A stretch of 46,244 bases of DNA. It comes from Lactobacillus hamsteri DSM 5661 = JCM 6256 (GTDB taxonomy: Bacteria; Bacillota; Bacilli; Lactobacillales; Lactobacillaceae). The first letter of the stretch is position 1. Every line of letters starts with the position of its first letter. Below are positions 14,851 through 24,001 of the stretch, piece after piece. The translations under genes were made by a program, and so were the position numbers. Location of the stretch: assembly GCF_000615445.1 (NCBI RefSeq), contig NZ_BALY01000013.1, positions 1 to 46,244 of the forward strand, written 5' to 3'. A model generated the notes under the pieces. It made no database searches and was not told where the DNA came from. It saw only the letters and a program-made list of their open reading frames with translations.

Positions 14851-15876
14851 ATGAAAAAAGCAAAAATTATTAGCTTGACTGCAGCTGCACTTTTAGCTGT
14901 TGCGCCAATTGTTTCAACTTCAATTGTAAGTGCCACAGATGCTACACAGACAGGCAATACTGTTACATCAAATAATACACAAACAACTACAAGTGAAACT
15001 GAACAAAAAATTTCAGCTCAATATACTCACGATGGTAAAACTGAAGAAATTGATCCAAATAATCAAACTTTCCAAATTGCGGCAAATTCTACTTTTGATC
15101 CAACTAATATCACTTTAACTAATGGTGATACAGTAAAAATTTCAGGCAAGGTTTCAGTTGTTTCAAATCCTGTTGACACGTCAAAAGCTGGCGATAGTTT
15201 CACAGTTCAATTATCAGGAGTAAATAATTCAACTATTTCTTATCAAGTATTTGTGAAGCCAACTGGACTTTTCCAATTGAATTTGCCACAAAGCTATGTG
15301 ACAGGATTAGGTGATACGGATACTGTTTACCAAGGTCAAGAATATTACATTACTAACAACGTAAGATTTGCAAGAGGAGAATTCTTTACTGGAATTTCTA
15401 ATCAATCACAAAATGCCACTAACAATTCAGTAAAATGGGTTGCCACTAAATATTTAGCAAATAGCAAAACTACAACTTCTGATGCTGAGACGAAGACAGC
15501 TACTATGAGAGTGATGCACACAGCACTTTTGTATAATAAAAATGGTGATTCATTAGGTGAAAAATATAACTCATATCGACAAGTAACTGTTAATGCTTCA
15601 ATTGTTACCATCAACGGTACTAAATATTATAAATTGGCCAATAGGGATGCATACATTAAAGCAACTAATATCAGTGGCGTAGGTCGAGTATTAACCAAGA
15701 ATGCCTACATCTACGCAACAAGCAAACGTCGTGCAGACAGAACAGTTCTTAAAAAGGGCGAAACAATCACAACATACGGTGGCTCATACAAATTCAAGAA
15801 CGGTAAACGTTACTACAGAATTGAAGGCGCCACAGCCACTAACAAACGCTATGTCAAAGTGGTAAATTTTGAATAA
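14851..15876 (+). CDS. Secreted protein with C-terminal SLAP (S-layer attachment) domains
   Basis: 341 residues. It has a classical signal peptide (KKAK, hydrophobic core, likely cleavage after VSA near residue 29), a Thr/Asn/Gln-rich linker, an unfamiliar beta-rich middle region (about 60-210), and two C-terminal repeats of the SLAP type. The first repeat has ALLYNKNGDSLGEKYNSYRQ with YYKLANRDAYIKATN; the second has AYIYATSKRRADRTVLKKGE with YYRIEGATATNKRYVKVVNF. These repeats hold S-layer and S-layer-associated proteins to cell-wall polymers in the acidophilus clade. It is too small to be the main S-layer protein, so it is more likely an S-layer-associated protein. It follows the Rgg-type regulator, whose predicted operator is in its promoter. 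Confidence 0.9.
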   Translation: MKKAKIISLTAAALLAVAPIVSTSIVSATDATQTGNTVTSNNTQTTTSETEQKISAQYTHDGKTEEIDPNNQTFQIAANSTFDPTNITLTNGDTVKISGKVSVVSNPVDTSKAGDSFTVQLSGVNNSTISYQVFVKPTGLFQLNLPQSYVTGLGDTDTVYQGQEYYITNNVRFARGEFFTGISNQSQNATNNSVKWVATKYLANSKTTTSDAETKTATMRVMHTALLYNKNGDSLGEKYNSYRQVTVNASIVTINGTKYYKLANRDAYIKATNISGVGRVLTKNAYIYATSKRRADRTVLKKGETITTYGGSYKFKNGKRYYRIEGATATNKRYVKVVNFE

Positions 15877-15913
15877 TCCCTAGGCTCACACTAAGAAAGT
15901 AATAATCACAATG

Positions 15914-15952
15914 AAAAAGATCATCATTCAGACTTAGAATGATGATCTTTTG
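15914..15952. terminator. Bidirectional terminator between SLAP and CAP genes
   Basis: A 14-bp perfect stem with core GATCATCATTC/GAATGATGATC, A-rich before and T-rich after, placed between two convergent genes. Confidence 0.85.
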
Positions 15953-15964
15953 TTTTACAAATAT

Positions 15965-16510
15965 TTACTTACCAGTGTGGGCCATTACCAAATAATTATT
16001 TATACCGTCTTTTTTCACAGTGGCGAAATGAACGAATAAATATCTGGCTTGCTTGTTACGCAAGTTGTCACGGTGAACCCAATGACTGCCAGCATCGTGA
16101 TACATAAATTGGTCAAATAATTGTGTAGCAGCATCTTTAGGGCTAATAGTGCTTGAGCTGTACAAATAACCTTCGTTTTCACTAATGCGGTATTTGTATT
16201 TGCCAAATGCTGTAAAGCACATCGTTCCATTAGGTCTTTTATGTCCATCCAGAGTTCCTGTTTTCTTAAAAGTACGCACGAATTCGTTGAAACGAACTTT
16301 GCTACGTTTGGTCAACCATGCCTTGGTATGCAACTTTCTTGCGCCACGTTTAGAACGGTATTGGTTAAGCAAGTTAGTGAAAGTTTTTACTTCAGTTGAT
16401 TGAACTGAAGCTTGAACAGTTGCAGGTTTAGAAATTTTGTTTGCTACAAAACCGCCCATAGCTAAGCAACTTGCTGCAGCAATCATAGATAGTAATTTTT
16501 TGATTTTCAT
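15965..16510 (-). CDS. Secreted CAP (SCP/PR1)-domain protein
   Basis: 181 residues with a signal peptide (MKIKKLLSMIAAASCLAMGG, cleavage likely after the VQA near residue 35) behind GGGAG. The rest is a small CAP domain: FTNLLNQYRSKRGARKL at its start, the conserved ISENEGYLYSS block, AATQLFDQFMYHDAGSHWVHRDNL with the histidine-containing core, and YLFVHFATV near the end. CAP proteins are secreted and their bacterial roles are poorly defined. It is convergent with the SLAP gene. No cell-wall anchor is visible, so it may be released or loosely held. Confidence 0.82.
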   Translation of the reverse strand: MKIKKLLSMIAAASCLAMGGFVANKISKPATVQASVQSTEVKTFTNLLNQYRSKRGARKLHTKAWLTKRSKVRFNEFVRTFKKTGTLDGHKRPNGTMCFTAFGKYKYRISENEGYLYSSSTISPKDAATQLFDQFMYHDAGSHWVHRDNLRNKQARYLFVHFATVKKDGINNYLVMAHTGK

Positions 16511-16588
16511 AAATATACTCCCTAATTCATTCGATGTTTCAATTCAATTTTACTAGTTTTTGGAGTAGGAAAAAGATTGTATTTTGAA

Positions 16589-17470
16589 TTAATCGTTCTT
16601 ATCTAGCCATTTTTTTAGTAAATCAATATATTCGTCAGTCTTTTGTACAAAAGGCATATGACCGCAATGTTCAAATAATTCCCACTCACTATTAGGAATG
16701 CGATCGTACATTGTTTTAGCTACATATGGGCTACATAAATCGTCCGTTCCGCTCGTAATCAAAGTTGGAACCTTAATCTTGCTTAATTGTTCAGTATATT
16801 CGTAATCGTGCAAATTGCCTTCAGGAGTATATTCGTTAGGTCCCCAGGCCGTTTCGTAAGCAACTGTTCCACCGATTTTTTCACGGCGAACGCACTCAGG
16901 CAGGTCTTCTGTCATCTTAATAATATGCTGGCTCATGAAATGGTCATTAGCTTTTTGATAGTCGAGATCAGAAAAATTATGCGTAATTTCAGCGCGATGA
17001 ATTACAGCTTGTTCTTCTACAGGCAAGTATTTAATCATACGGTGAAGTTCTTTTGACCATAATTTTGCTGAAGACAAGGTAGAAGAAAGGATCAAACTTT
17101 TGATTCCTGCGGGATGGTAGTCACACATATAGATAATAGCGAGCATGCCGCCCCAAGATTGACCTAATAAGTGTATTTCGTGAAGATGAAGTCTTTCACG
17201 CAAATTTTCCAATTCTTTGACCCATGTTTCCTTGGTATAAAACTCAGGATGATCGTCAGGGATGCTAGAGTTTCCGCAACCTAATTGGTCATACATGATA
17301 ATTTGACGATCATCTTTTTCTGCCAATTTGTCCAAAACTTCAAAATAATTGTGACTTGAACCAGGGCCACCATGAAGAAGAACAAGCGGAGCCTTTTCAT
17401 TTCTTTGACCTACGCTACGATAGTAAGTTTCATAACCCATGAATGAAATTTTGCGTTTGATAATTTCCAT
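16589..17470 (-). CDS. pepI: Proline iminopeptidase
   Basis: 293 residues, alpha/beta-hydrolase of the S33 peptidase family. I chose the ATG at 17470 because AGGTGA precedes it; a GTG three codons upstream is less likely. Visible motifs are the oxyanion HGGPGSSHNYF, the nucleophile elbow GQSWGG, the aspartate in TSGTDDLCSPY and the histidine in FEHCGHMPF. It removes N-terminal proline from small peptides and supplies amino acids in milk-adapted lactobacilli. It is the last gene of an operon with an ABC ATPase and an ECF-type T protein. The arrangement matches, as I recall it, the described L. helveticus pepI operon with two ABC-transporter-family genes. Confidence 0.95.
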   Translation of the reverse strand: MEIIKRKISFMGYETYYRSVGQRNEKAPLVLLHGGPGSSHNYFEVLDKLAEKDDRQIIMYDQLGCGNSSIPDDHPEFYTKETWVKELENLRERLHLHEIHLLGQSWGGMLAIIYMCDYHPAGIKSLILSSTLSSAKLWSKELHRMIKYLPVEEQAVIHRAEITHNFSDLDYQKANDHFMSQHIIKMTEDLPECVRREKIGGTVAYETAWGPNEYTPEGNLHDYEYTEQLSKIKVPTLITSGTDDLCSPYVAKTMYDRIPNSEWELFEHCGHMPFVQKTDEYIDLLKKWLDKND

Positions 17471-17479
17471 CTTTTTCAC

Positions 17480-18134
17480 CTACTTAAACATAAATAAACA
17501 AACATTGAATACGATTAAAACAAATATAAAAAGACCCCGATCCTGTTTAGTTAATGGAATTTTTATAATTGCTGAACGTTTTTGATCTTCTACATAGCCA
17601 TGAGATTCTATGCCTTGTGCTAAATTTTCCGCCGATGATAAGGCGACTAGGATAGCCTTAAAATAAAGCATCGGTGACCAAAAACTAAGATATAATCCAC
17701 GCATCATTCCAGCTGTTCGAATTTGCTTCACGGCCATTTTCATTCTTGGAATAATATTCAGTGCCGCCAAAACGCCATAGGCAAACTTGCTTGGTAAATG
17801 CATATTTTGTTCAAGGGAGCGTGCCAATTCAGTTGCTGTTGTCGTTTTGACAACGCAGGCTATCGTAAAGACGTAAACATAGATACGACTTGATAAGACC
17901 CAAGCGTAATAGTGGTCAGGATGATCATTAAACCAATAAAGCGTCGCAAAAACCGTAAAAGCTGCGATTAATGGTACGAAAACCAATAGAAGTAAATCTT
18001 TGATTTTAATTTTTTTTAATCAATAAAAAAATAAACGCACAAGCAATAACGATCAAATTGGTGATTAAACTTGCCTTCAAAGATATTTCCAGGGAAATAA
18101 TGAACGCCAATAAAAATTTAAGACTTGGATTCAT
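17480..18134 (-). pseudogene. ECF transporter T component (CbiQ-like), frameshifted
   Basis: The true start is the ATG at 18134 behind GAGG, overlapping the ATPase gene by 17 bases. It reads MNPSLKFLLAFIISLEI and then a second membrane segment. A run of eight As (complement of Ts at 18010-18017) then stops the frame; with seven As it continues KKIKIKDLLLLVFVPLIAAF. The restored protein has about 217 residues with four to six membrane segments and the coupling-helix motifs (TTATELARSLEQNMHLP; RTAGMMRGLYL) that contact the ATPases. It is the membrane subunit of an energy-coupling-factor transporter. No S component is present in the operon. Confidence 0.82.
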
Positions 18135-19496
18135 ACGGAGCCTCACTAATGTAATTTAACTGCTGATCGTCCAAATTAAGCCGATAATCGCACAAATCTG
18201 CCAACTCGTCTATCTGATGGCTGATGATTAAAAACGTCTGTTGCAGCGATTTTTGCGCTTCTCGCATGAGTTGAACAACTTGCTTAATTGAATTTTTATC
18301 TAAACCAGATAAAGGCTCGTCAATAAGCAAAACTTCATGTTTGGTAATAAGCATAAGCAAGATTTGTAACTTTTTCTTTTGACCGCCAGATAGGGAATAA
18401 ACTACTTGGTCAAGATGGGTATCTAAATCCAATAGCTTCAATGCTTCTTTGATCCGCTCATCGGTAAAATAAGGATTACGATCTTTTTTGCTTAAATTAA
18501 TCTCGTCTTGTACTGTAACAGCTAAAAATTGATCATCAGTACATTGAAAGATTTGCGCAACATGAAGCAAATATTTTCTAGCTTTTAATTTAGCAATTTC
18601 CTGATTTTCAAAGGTCATTGAACCTTCATAGGGGATCATTTTGGTTAAAGCTTTAAAAAATGATGATTTGCCTACACCGTTTGGGCCAGTAATTAAGGTG
18701 ATTTTGCCTTTATAAATCTTTAAATCATCTTGCTTTAAGAGAAGTCGATTTTGTCTTATTTCGGTATTTTTTAAAGAAAAAACTTTTGCGTTATTTAAAG
18801 TAGGTAAAGCAAAAATAGACTTTTTATCGCTTGCTTTAATATCAAAAAGCTTCCGTGTTTCTTCAAAAGATAATTCGTAAACAGTTTGATTTTTAAAGGA
18901 AAAGACATGATCACAAATGTTTTGATAGTCATCAAAAACGTGATCACTAATAATAATTGTTTTACCTAAATTTTTAAGTTCGTTTAGCTTCTCAATTAAA
19001 AACTTGCGTGCTTCCGGATCAACACTGGCAAAAGGTTCGTCTAATAAAAGTAAATCAACGTCCATTGCGACCAGAACAGCCAAGCTACACGTTGCTTCTC
19101 ACCGCCAGACAAAGTAATGATCTTTTGATCAAGAAATTTGTCAATTTGTGAAAACTTTACCGCAAAGTCCAATTTTCTTTCATATTCATCTTTATTTAAT
19201 CCTAGATTTTCCAAAGCAAAAATGATTTCTTCGCGTGGCGTTGCCATTGTAAATTGCTCAGCAGGATTTTGAAACATCATTGCCTTAGTTAAACCGTTCA
19301 ATACGATTTGACCATCCCTGTGTCCTGCGTATTTCGGATAAAGCCCCGCAATTAATTTGAGCAAAGTTGATTTGCCGCATCCAGTAGGGCCTGTGAGTAA
19401 AGAGAGACCAGCCGGTATTTCTAAATTAAGATCTTTGATAATTAAATCTTTCTTTCGATAAGCAAAAGAAAGGTGTGAAATAGTAATTTTTGTCAT
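18118..19496 (-). pseudogene. Double ATP-binding protein of ECF/cobalt-type ABC transporter, frameshifted
   Basis: Two ABC ATPase domains in one protein, about 459 residues when restored. Domain 1 has Walker A GPTGCGKST and signature LSGGEKQRVA; the frame breaks right there (near 19079-19085), where one T is missing from TTT. The next frame gives LAVLVAMDVDLLLLDEP with the Walker B of domain 1. Domain 2 has GPNGVGKSS, LSGGQKKKLQ and LLIDEPLSGLD. The lost base would separate domain 1's Walker A from its Walker B. Such fused ATPases energise ECF transporters together with a T protein, whose broken gene follows. The start at 19496 has only a weak ribosome site. Confidence 0.85.
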
Positions 19497-19552
19497 TTTT
19501 GCACCAAGATATCTTTTTAAGATGATTGTACAAAAGCAAAGAGACCATGTCT

Positions 19553-19586
19553 ATTTGCAAATGTGTGCAAAGCTAGCTTTAAGCTA
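19553..19586 (+). promoter_or_regulatory. Palindrome-rich control region upstream of the AraC-type gene
   Basis: Two perfect palindromes, ATTTGCAAAT (19553-19562) and AAAGCTAGCTTT (19569-19580), with a third, AGCTTTAAGCT (19576-19586), overlapping the second. They lie between the divergent ecf-pepI operon and the AraC-family gene and could be operators for either. A TATAAT occurs at 19609-19614. Confidence 0.35.
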
Positions 19587-19663
19587 TGATTTACACCTAT
19601 TTTTGATATATAATAAAGCTATAGTTATTTATTTATGAAACTTATTGATAGGAAGGTGGACGT

Positions 19664-20605
19664 ATGGCAGCTGTAGCTTTAGATCAATATCTTGAGAGTA
19701 TTTTGCGTTCCGATAGAAGTGGAATCAATGAAATAAAGTTAAAAGCAGGTAATCCAGAATTTGATCTTTTTACCATCTACCTTGAAAATCATAATAATGG
19801 CATTCATGCTTATGATATGGATGTATCCACTATCTTATATGTAGTTAGTGGCAGTGCAACGATTAAAAGCGGTGAAAAAAGCATTGATATGAAAGTCGGC
19901 AATATTCTTTTGCTTACGGAAGGCAGCAATTATCGCGTTGAAAATCAAACGGATAGTACAGTTTTAGCCAAATTAAAATTTAATCCCGGCTTTAGATATC
20001 GTGAATTCTTTAAAGATTTTGCTTATAAGGGCCAAAAAGAGCAAAATGTCATTGATCAAATTATTGATAGTCTGATGAATGAACATGTTTTATGGCTCAA
20101 AACCAGCCAAGTTACTCGTTCATCACAAGTTATGCAACATATTATCGATGGCTATTTGAATAATGATTTGTTCATGCGTGCATTAATTGGTGCAGAATTA
20201 ACCGTTATGCTCATTCTTTCAATTAGAGCACAAAGAATGGCTACGCCAACTAGTTTAGATAAGACTAAGTTTGAAGGCAGCGTTTTAGATAGCTATATTG
20301 ATGAACATTATGCAGATATCAATTTAACAGCTGCAGCTAAATACTTTGGCTTTAATCCTAATTATTTCTCTAATATGGTTAAGCAAAAGACTGGCAAGAG
20401 CTTCGTTGATCATGTTGATGAACGGAGAATGCAGGAAGCTCGTGAACTTCTTGCTCAACCTGATATTTCTTTGAAAGAAATTATTGCAAGAGTAGGTTAT
20501 TCAAGCAAGTCTTTCTTCTATAAGAAATTTAATCAATTTTATGGTGAAACGCCAGCCGCAATGCGTAATCGTTTATTTAGAGAAGCAAACATTAATTTGA
20601 AGTAA
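19664..20605 (+). CDS. AraC-family transcriptional regulator
   Basis: 313 residues starting with ATG behind GGAAGG. The N-terminal half is a cupin-like sensor domain (STILYVVSGSATIKSGEKSI...VGNILLLTEGS). The C-terminal hundred residues are the double helix-turn-helix: LTAAAKYFGFNPNYFSNMVK and ISLKEIIARVGYSSKSFFYKKF, followed by the usual YGETPAAMRN. Regulators of this kind often sense a sugar or carboxylic acid and control nearby genes, but neither neighbour is an obvious target; the divergent ecf-pepI operon and the gene itself are candidates. No close paralogue in the window. Confidence 0.88.
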   Translation: MAAVALDQYLESILRSDRSGINEIKLKAGNPEFDLFTIYLENHNNGIHAYDMDVSTILYVVSGSATIKSGEKSIDMKVGNILLLTEGSNYRVENQTDSTVLAKLKFNPGFRYREFFKDFAYKGQKEQNVIDQIIDSLMNEHVLWLKTSQVTRSSQVMQHIIDGYLNNDLFMRALIGAELTVMLILSIRAQRMATPTSLDKTKFEGSVLDSYIDEHYADINLTAAAKYFGFNPNYFSNMVKQKTGKSFVDHVDERRMQEARELLAQPDISLKEIIARVGYSSKSFFYKKFNQFYGETPAAMRNRLFREANINLK

Positions 20606-20607
20606 AT

Positions 20608-20640
20608 AAAAAGCTTTCAACAACGTTGAAAGCTTTTTTC
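20608..20640. terminator. Bidirectional terminator between AraC-type gene and htpX
   Basis: AAAGCTTTCAAC pairs perfectly with GTTGAAAGCTTT around AAC; A run before, six Ts after; genes on both sides converge. Confidence 0.9.
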
Positions 20641-21531
20641 TTACATTTTTTCAAGTCTTGCAATACGATCAGCTGTTGGTGGGTGAGTATCAAACAGGCT
20701 TCCAGCATGTCTAAATGGATTTTCAATATACATGCCGCTGCTTGAACGATCAGCCACTTTCATTGGATTGCTGTTTTCAATTTTTTCTAAAGCCGAAATT
20801 AGCCCTTGCGGATTACGCGTTAATTCCACGGAACTTGCGTCCGCTAAATATTCGCGATTGCGTGATAAAGCCATCTGCGCAAGAGACGCAGATAATGGTC
20901 CTAAAATTAATACAAATAGGATTGCGACAACTTTAAAAATCATTGTAAAAGCATTGTTATTATCGTTATCATCATCACGTCTGCTGCCTCCGCCCCACCA
21001 AATTAGGCGGGATGCCATGCCGGAAAGAAATGAAATTACGCCGACTAAAACAACAGCAACTGTTGAGAGGCGAATATCGTAATTTCTTATATGTGAAATT
21101 TCATGTCCTAAAACACCTTCAAGTTCTTCACGATTCATCATATCAAGCAAACCTTGTGTAACAGCAACGGCGCTGTGATCTGGATCGCTTCCTGTTGCAA
21201 ACGCATTAGGACTTTGATCAGGAATAATGAAGACTCTTGGCATTGGAACTCGACCAACCATAGCCATATCTTCAACGATATGCCATAGTTCAGGATTATC
21301 TTGTTCATGAATTTCATGCGCTTGATTCAAGCTCATAACCATGTTTGCCGGATTGCGCATTACTAAAAACATGTAAATTAAACTACCGATTAGGGCAATT
21401 ATAATTCCTGACCAGGGCGTGTTGCTAAAGAAATAGCCGAAACCAGCACCTACTAAAGTAAGAATAATTACGAACGCAGCCATAACGATAACGGTCTTGC
21501 GTTTATTTTGTGCAATTTGTTGATGCAGCAT
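20641..21531 (-). CDS. htpX: Membrane zinc metalloprotease HtpX
   Basis: 296 residues, M48 family. Two N-terminal membrane segments (about 12-35 and 38-57) precede the active site HEISHIRNYD, which gives two zinc-binding histidines and the catalytic glutamate; the third ligand lies in the later SRNREYLADASS motif. Two more membrane segments lie between (about 152-172 and 195-215). HtpX cleaves misfolded membrane proteins. It follows lemA by 18 bases; a lemA-htpX pair is a common arrangement in lactic acid bacteria and suggests they work together. A bidirectional terminator closes the unit. Confidence 0.95.
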   Translation of the reverse strand: MLHQQIAQNKRKTVIVMAAFVIILTLVGAGFGYFFSNTPWSGIIIALIGSLIYMFLVMRNPANMVMSLNQAHEIHEQDNPELWHIVEDMAMVGRVPMPRVFIIPDQSPNAFATGSDPDHSAVAVTQGLLDMMNREELEGVLGHEISHIRNYDIRLSTVAVVLVGVISFLSGMASRLIWWGGGSRRDDDNDNNNAFTMIFKVVAILFVLILGPLSASLAQMALSRNREYLADASSVELTRNPQGLISALEKIENSNPMKVADRSSSGMYIENPFRHAGSLFDTHPPTADRIARLEKM

Positions 21532-21549
21532 TTTTTTCTTACCTAGATT

Positions 21550-22110
21550 CTAAAACTTAACTTTTGGAACTTCTTTTTCTTCAGTTGGAGTTTCCAAGTA
21601 ATCAACTTTAGTAAAGTGGTGAATCTTAGCAATGATATTAGATGGGAAAGTAAGAAGCTTTTGATCGTATTGAGCAGCACTTGAGTTGTAAAGCTGACGT
21701 GCATAAGCAATCTTGTTTTCTGTGTTAGTCAATTCTTCTTGTAAGTTTAAGAAGTTTTCGTTTGCCTTTAAGTTAGGGTAATTTTCTGATAAAGCAAAGA
21801 TTGTCTTTAATGAGTCAGTGATTTCATTAGAAACTTTTTGAATTTCTTGGTGATCATCAGCTGGAATTTGCGTTAATTGATTACGCAAGCCAACCACCTT
21901 TTCTAAAGTTTCACTTTCGTGCTTAGCATAACCCTTAACAGTTTCTACCAAGTTAGGAATTAAGTCGTTTCGACGCTTAAGTTGTACGTCAATTTGACTC
22001 CAAGCTTCTTCAGTGTAGACTTTAGCTTTTTGCAAACCGTTGTATGCCGTAATATAAATCGCAGCGATTAAGACAATGATAATTAAAATTATCCATAATA
22101 ATGGTGACAT
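21550..22110 (-). CDS. lemA: LemA family protein
   Basis: 186 residues, normal for LemA. A single N-terminal membrane segment (about 3-22) is followed by a long helical domain with NGLQKAKVYTEEAWSQIDVQLKRRNDLIPNLVETVKGYAKHE, the family hallmark. The topology suggests an anchored protein with the helical bundle outside or at the membrane surface. It starts the lemA-htpX operon. Its biochemical function is not known. Confidence 0.93.
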   Translation of the reverse strand: MSPLLWIILIIIVLIAAIYITAYNGLQKAKVYTEEAWSQIDVQLKRRNDLIPNLVETVKGYAKHESETLEKVVGLRNQLTQIPADDHQEIQKVSNEITDSLKTIFALSENYPNLKANENFLNLQEELTNTENKIAYARQLYNSSAAQYDQKLLTFPSNIIAKIHHFTKVDYLETPTEEKEVPKVKF

Positions 22111-22166
22111 AAATTTACCTCCGTAATATTTTTACTTAATTGTATCTATACCGCGGTTTTTAGGCA

Positions 22167-22195
22167 ATAAAAAAGATGCCGTCAAGCGACATCTT
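22167..22195 (-). terminator. Terminator after the SLC13/ArsB-type gene
   Basis: On the minus strand AAGATGTCG pairs with CGGCATCTT (one G-T pair) with a T run following, 17 bases after the stop codon. Confidence 0.85.
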
Positions 22196-22211
22196 AATGT
22201 TTTTTCATGAA

Positions 22212-23312
22212 TTAAATTTGAAGAAGAAGCCAACCAACAATAGTTAAAATAATCAAACCTGCAAATTGCATAAGCGTCCATTGCTTAAAGAATTTAGATT
22301 TGTTCACGCTAGCGTGTTGGTTGAAAGTCTTAAGCACAAGCATATTGGCCATAGATCCGATTGCAGAACCAAAACCACCAATATTTGAACCTAAGAATAA
22401 AGCTTCTGCGTAGTTGGTAAATTTACCAACTAAAATAGTTGAAGGAACATTGCTCATTACCTGACTTGAAATGATTGAAGTGAGGTAAGTTGAGTTCTCT
22501 GAGTTGACCCACATATGAATAATGCCCACAATAGCTGGAATTTGCTGAATATCACTGATAAAAATAAAGAAGCCAGTGAAAGTTAAAAGCAATGCGTAGT
22601 CAATCTTAAGCATAATTCGTGGATTGATCAAAAGCGCTAATACAATTGAAACAATCATTGGAATAACAATTGGCACTACGCGGAATACTCCGAAGAAAAA
22701 GAAGATAAATACAGCTGTAGTAATTAAAGTTGGGCGCCAACTAATTCTAATGCTTTGAGCTTTTTGAATAGGGATAGTTTCTTTGGGGATAAAGAAAAAT
22801 ACTATTCCCAAGATAATCATGGATGCAATTAAATAAGGGATTGACCATGAAAAGAAAGTAACAGCGTTAACATCATAGCGGCTAACCAAGAAAATATTAT
22901 GTGGATTTCCCCAAGGCGTTAACGCGGCACCAATATTGGCTCCCATACCAATTAATGTGACTGGTAAAATTTGTGGCAATTTATACTTTTTAGCTATGTT
23001 CAAATATAGCGGTATTAAAGTTAATGCAGTAATATCGTTGCCTAAAAACATACCAGAAATAATTGATAACAACGTGAATAAAATATTTAACTTCCGTGTA
23101 TTATCAGCAATGCTAGTTAGTTTGTATGCAAGAACATCCAAAACGTGCAAGTACGCATAGATTTGAATGATGGTAAGCATTGCGGCAACTGAGAATAAAG
23201 TATGAAAGTTTATATCCTCAAGCCGCGGTCTAGCAAAAAAAAGACTGATTATTGTAACCAGCACAGTAAACTGTAAAATTCTATCTTTAGCAATATTCTT
23301 TAAGACGGTCAT
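22212..23312 (-). CDS. SLC13/ArsB-type anion permease
   Basis: 366 residues with about ten hydrophobic segments. GNDITALTLIPLYLNIAKKY and GANIGAALTPWGNPHNIFL in the first half, and SSQVMSNVPSTILVGKFTNY with GSNIGGFGSAIGSMANMLVLK in the second, are the two inverted hairpin motifs of the ion-transporter superfamily that includes ArsB, NhaD and SLC13 members. It probably moves an anion or carboxylate, or exchanges sodium, across the membrane. The substrate cannot be told. It is transcribed alone, with its own terminator. Confidence 0.85.
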   Translation of the reverse strand: MTVLKNIAKDRILQFTVLVTIISLFFARPRLEDINFHTLFSVAAMLTIIQIYAYLHVLDVLAYKLTSIADNTRKLNILFTLLSIISGMFLGNDITALTLIPLYLNIAKKYKLPQILPVTLIGMGANIGAALTPWGNPHNIFLVSRYDVNAVTFFSWSIPYLIASMIILGIVFFFIPKETIPIQKAQSIRISWRPTLITTAVFIFFFFGVFRVVPIVIPMIVSIVLALLINPRIMLKIDYALLLTFTGFFIFISDIQQIPAIVGIIHMWVNSENSTYLTSIISSQVMSNVPSTILVGKFTNYAEALFLGSNIGGFGSAIGSMANMLVLKTFNQHASVNKSKFFKQWTLMQFAGLIILTIVGWLLLQI

Positions 23313-23435
23313 AAAAGGTCCCCCTCACATATTACAATCGTCTAAAACCCTATCTACCATTTTGAGCCTTTTTTGCAATGTTCGCAATAATTAATTAGGA
23401 AAAATCTGCAGATATCTGGGATTTAAGCATATTCT

Positions 23436-23465
23436 TTGTATATAAGAGCGCTATCAGACTATAAT
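23436..23465 (+). promoter_or_regulatory. Sigma-A promoter of the HesB-like gene
   Basis: TTGTAT and a perfect TATAAT spaced by 18 bases, about 40 bases before the start codon. Confidence 0.6.
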
Positions 23466-23504
23466 TTTGGGTAAATAAGGATAAGACATGAAAGGGAATT
23501 AATT

Positions 23505-23906
23505 ATGACTAAAGAGATTTCAATCAATATTAAGCCAGAAGCTGCAGAATTCATTAAAAGCAAAATGGATAATGATAACCAAATCGTTCTTTTAGCTTTA
23601 AATGACGGTTCTACTAAATATTCAAAGCAAGGTGGAACTTGTACAATTGGCGATAGTTTTCAATTTGTAATCTTAGATAAAAAAGATCCCGAATATAATA
23701 TCAAAATTGATAACAATGCAGGTTTGAACTTGTATACTGCAGAACCAGAAACTAGCTTCTTTGAAGATGGTTTGGTAGTCAATGCGCGCAACGTAACATT
23801 AAGCTTGTCATCAGATAGTGGCATTATTGATGGCGGCGTAACGGTTGTTAATTGGAAACCATCAGAAATTACAGCTAAGGATTTACTTGAAGGCAAATCT
23901 TGCTAA
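23505..23906 (+). CDS. HesB-like / iron-sulfur cluster biosynthesis family protein
   Basis: 133 residues, small soluble protein of the Fe-S biosynthesis-like (HesB/YneR-type) domain. It begins MTKEISINIKPEAAEFIKSK, which resembles the A-type carrier fold, but the three conserved cysteines of true A-type carriers are not evident; the cysteines present are in GGTCTIG and at the extreme C-terminus (GKSC). So a role as a cluster carrier is uncertain. It has its own promoter and terminator. Confidence 0.75.
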   Translation: MTKEISINIKPEAAEFIKSKMDNDNQIVLLALNDGSTKYSKQGGTCTIGDSFQFVILDKKDPEYNIKIDNNAGLNLYTAEPETSFFEDGLVVNARNVTLSLSSDSGIIDGGVTVVNWKPSEITAKDLLEGKSC

Positions 23907-23927
23907 AAACTGAACATGAATGATTGT

Positions 23928-23954
23928 GACGGAAGCAAGACTTCCGTCTTTTTT
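23928..23954 (+). terminator. Terminator after the HesB-like gene
   Basis: GACGGAAG pairs with CTTCCGTC around CAAGA, followed by six Ts. Confidence 0.92.
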
Positions 23955-24001
23955 GTTATTAAACTAAACTGGAAGAAGGCTATAAATGTAAGGAGAGAGC
24001 A

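Noticed and set aside
23412-23422. ATATCTGGGAT half-site like the Rgg-type operator, upstream of the HesB-like gene
   Set aside because: Only one arm is present, the other half does not match, and the distance to the -10 box differs from the two full palindromes.
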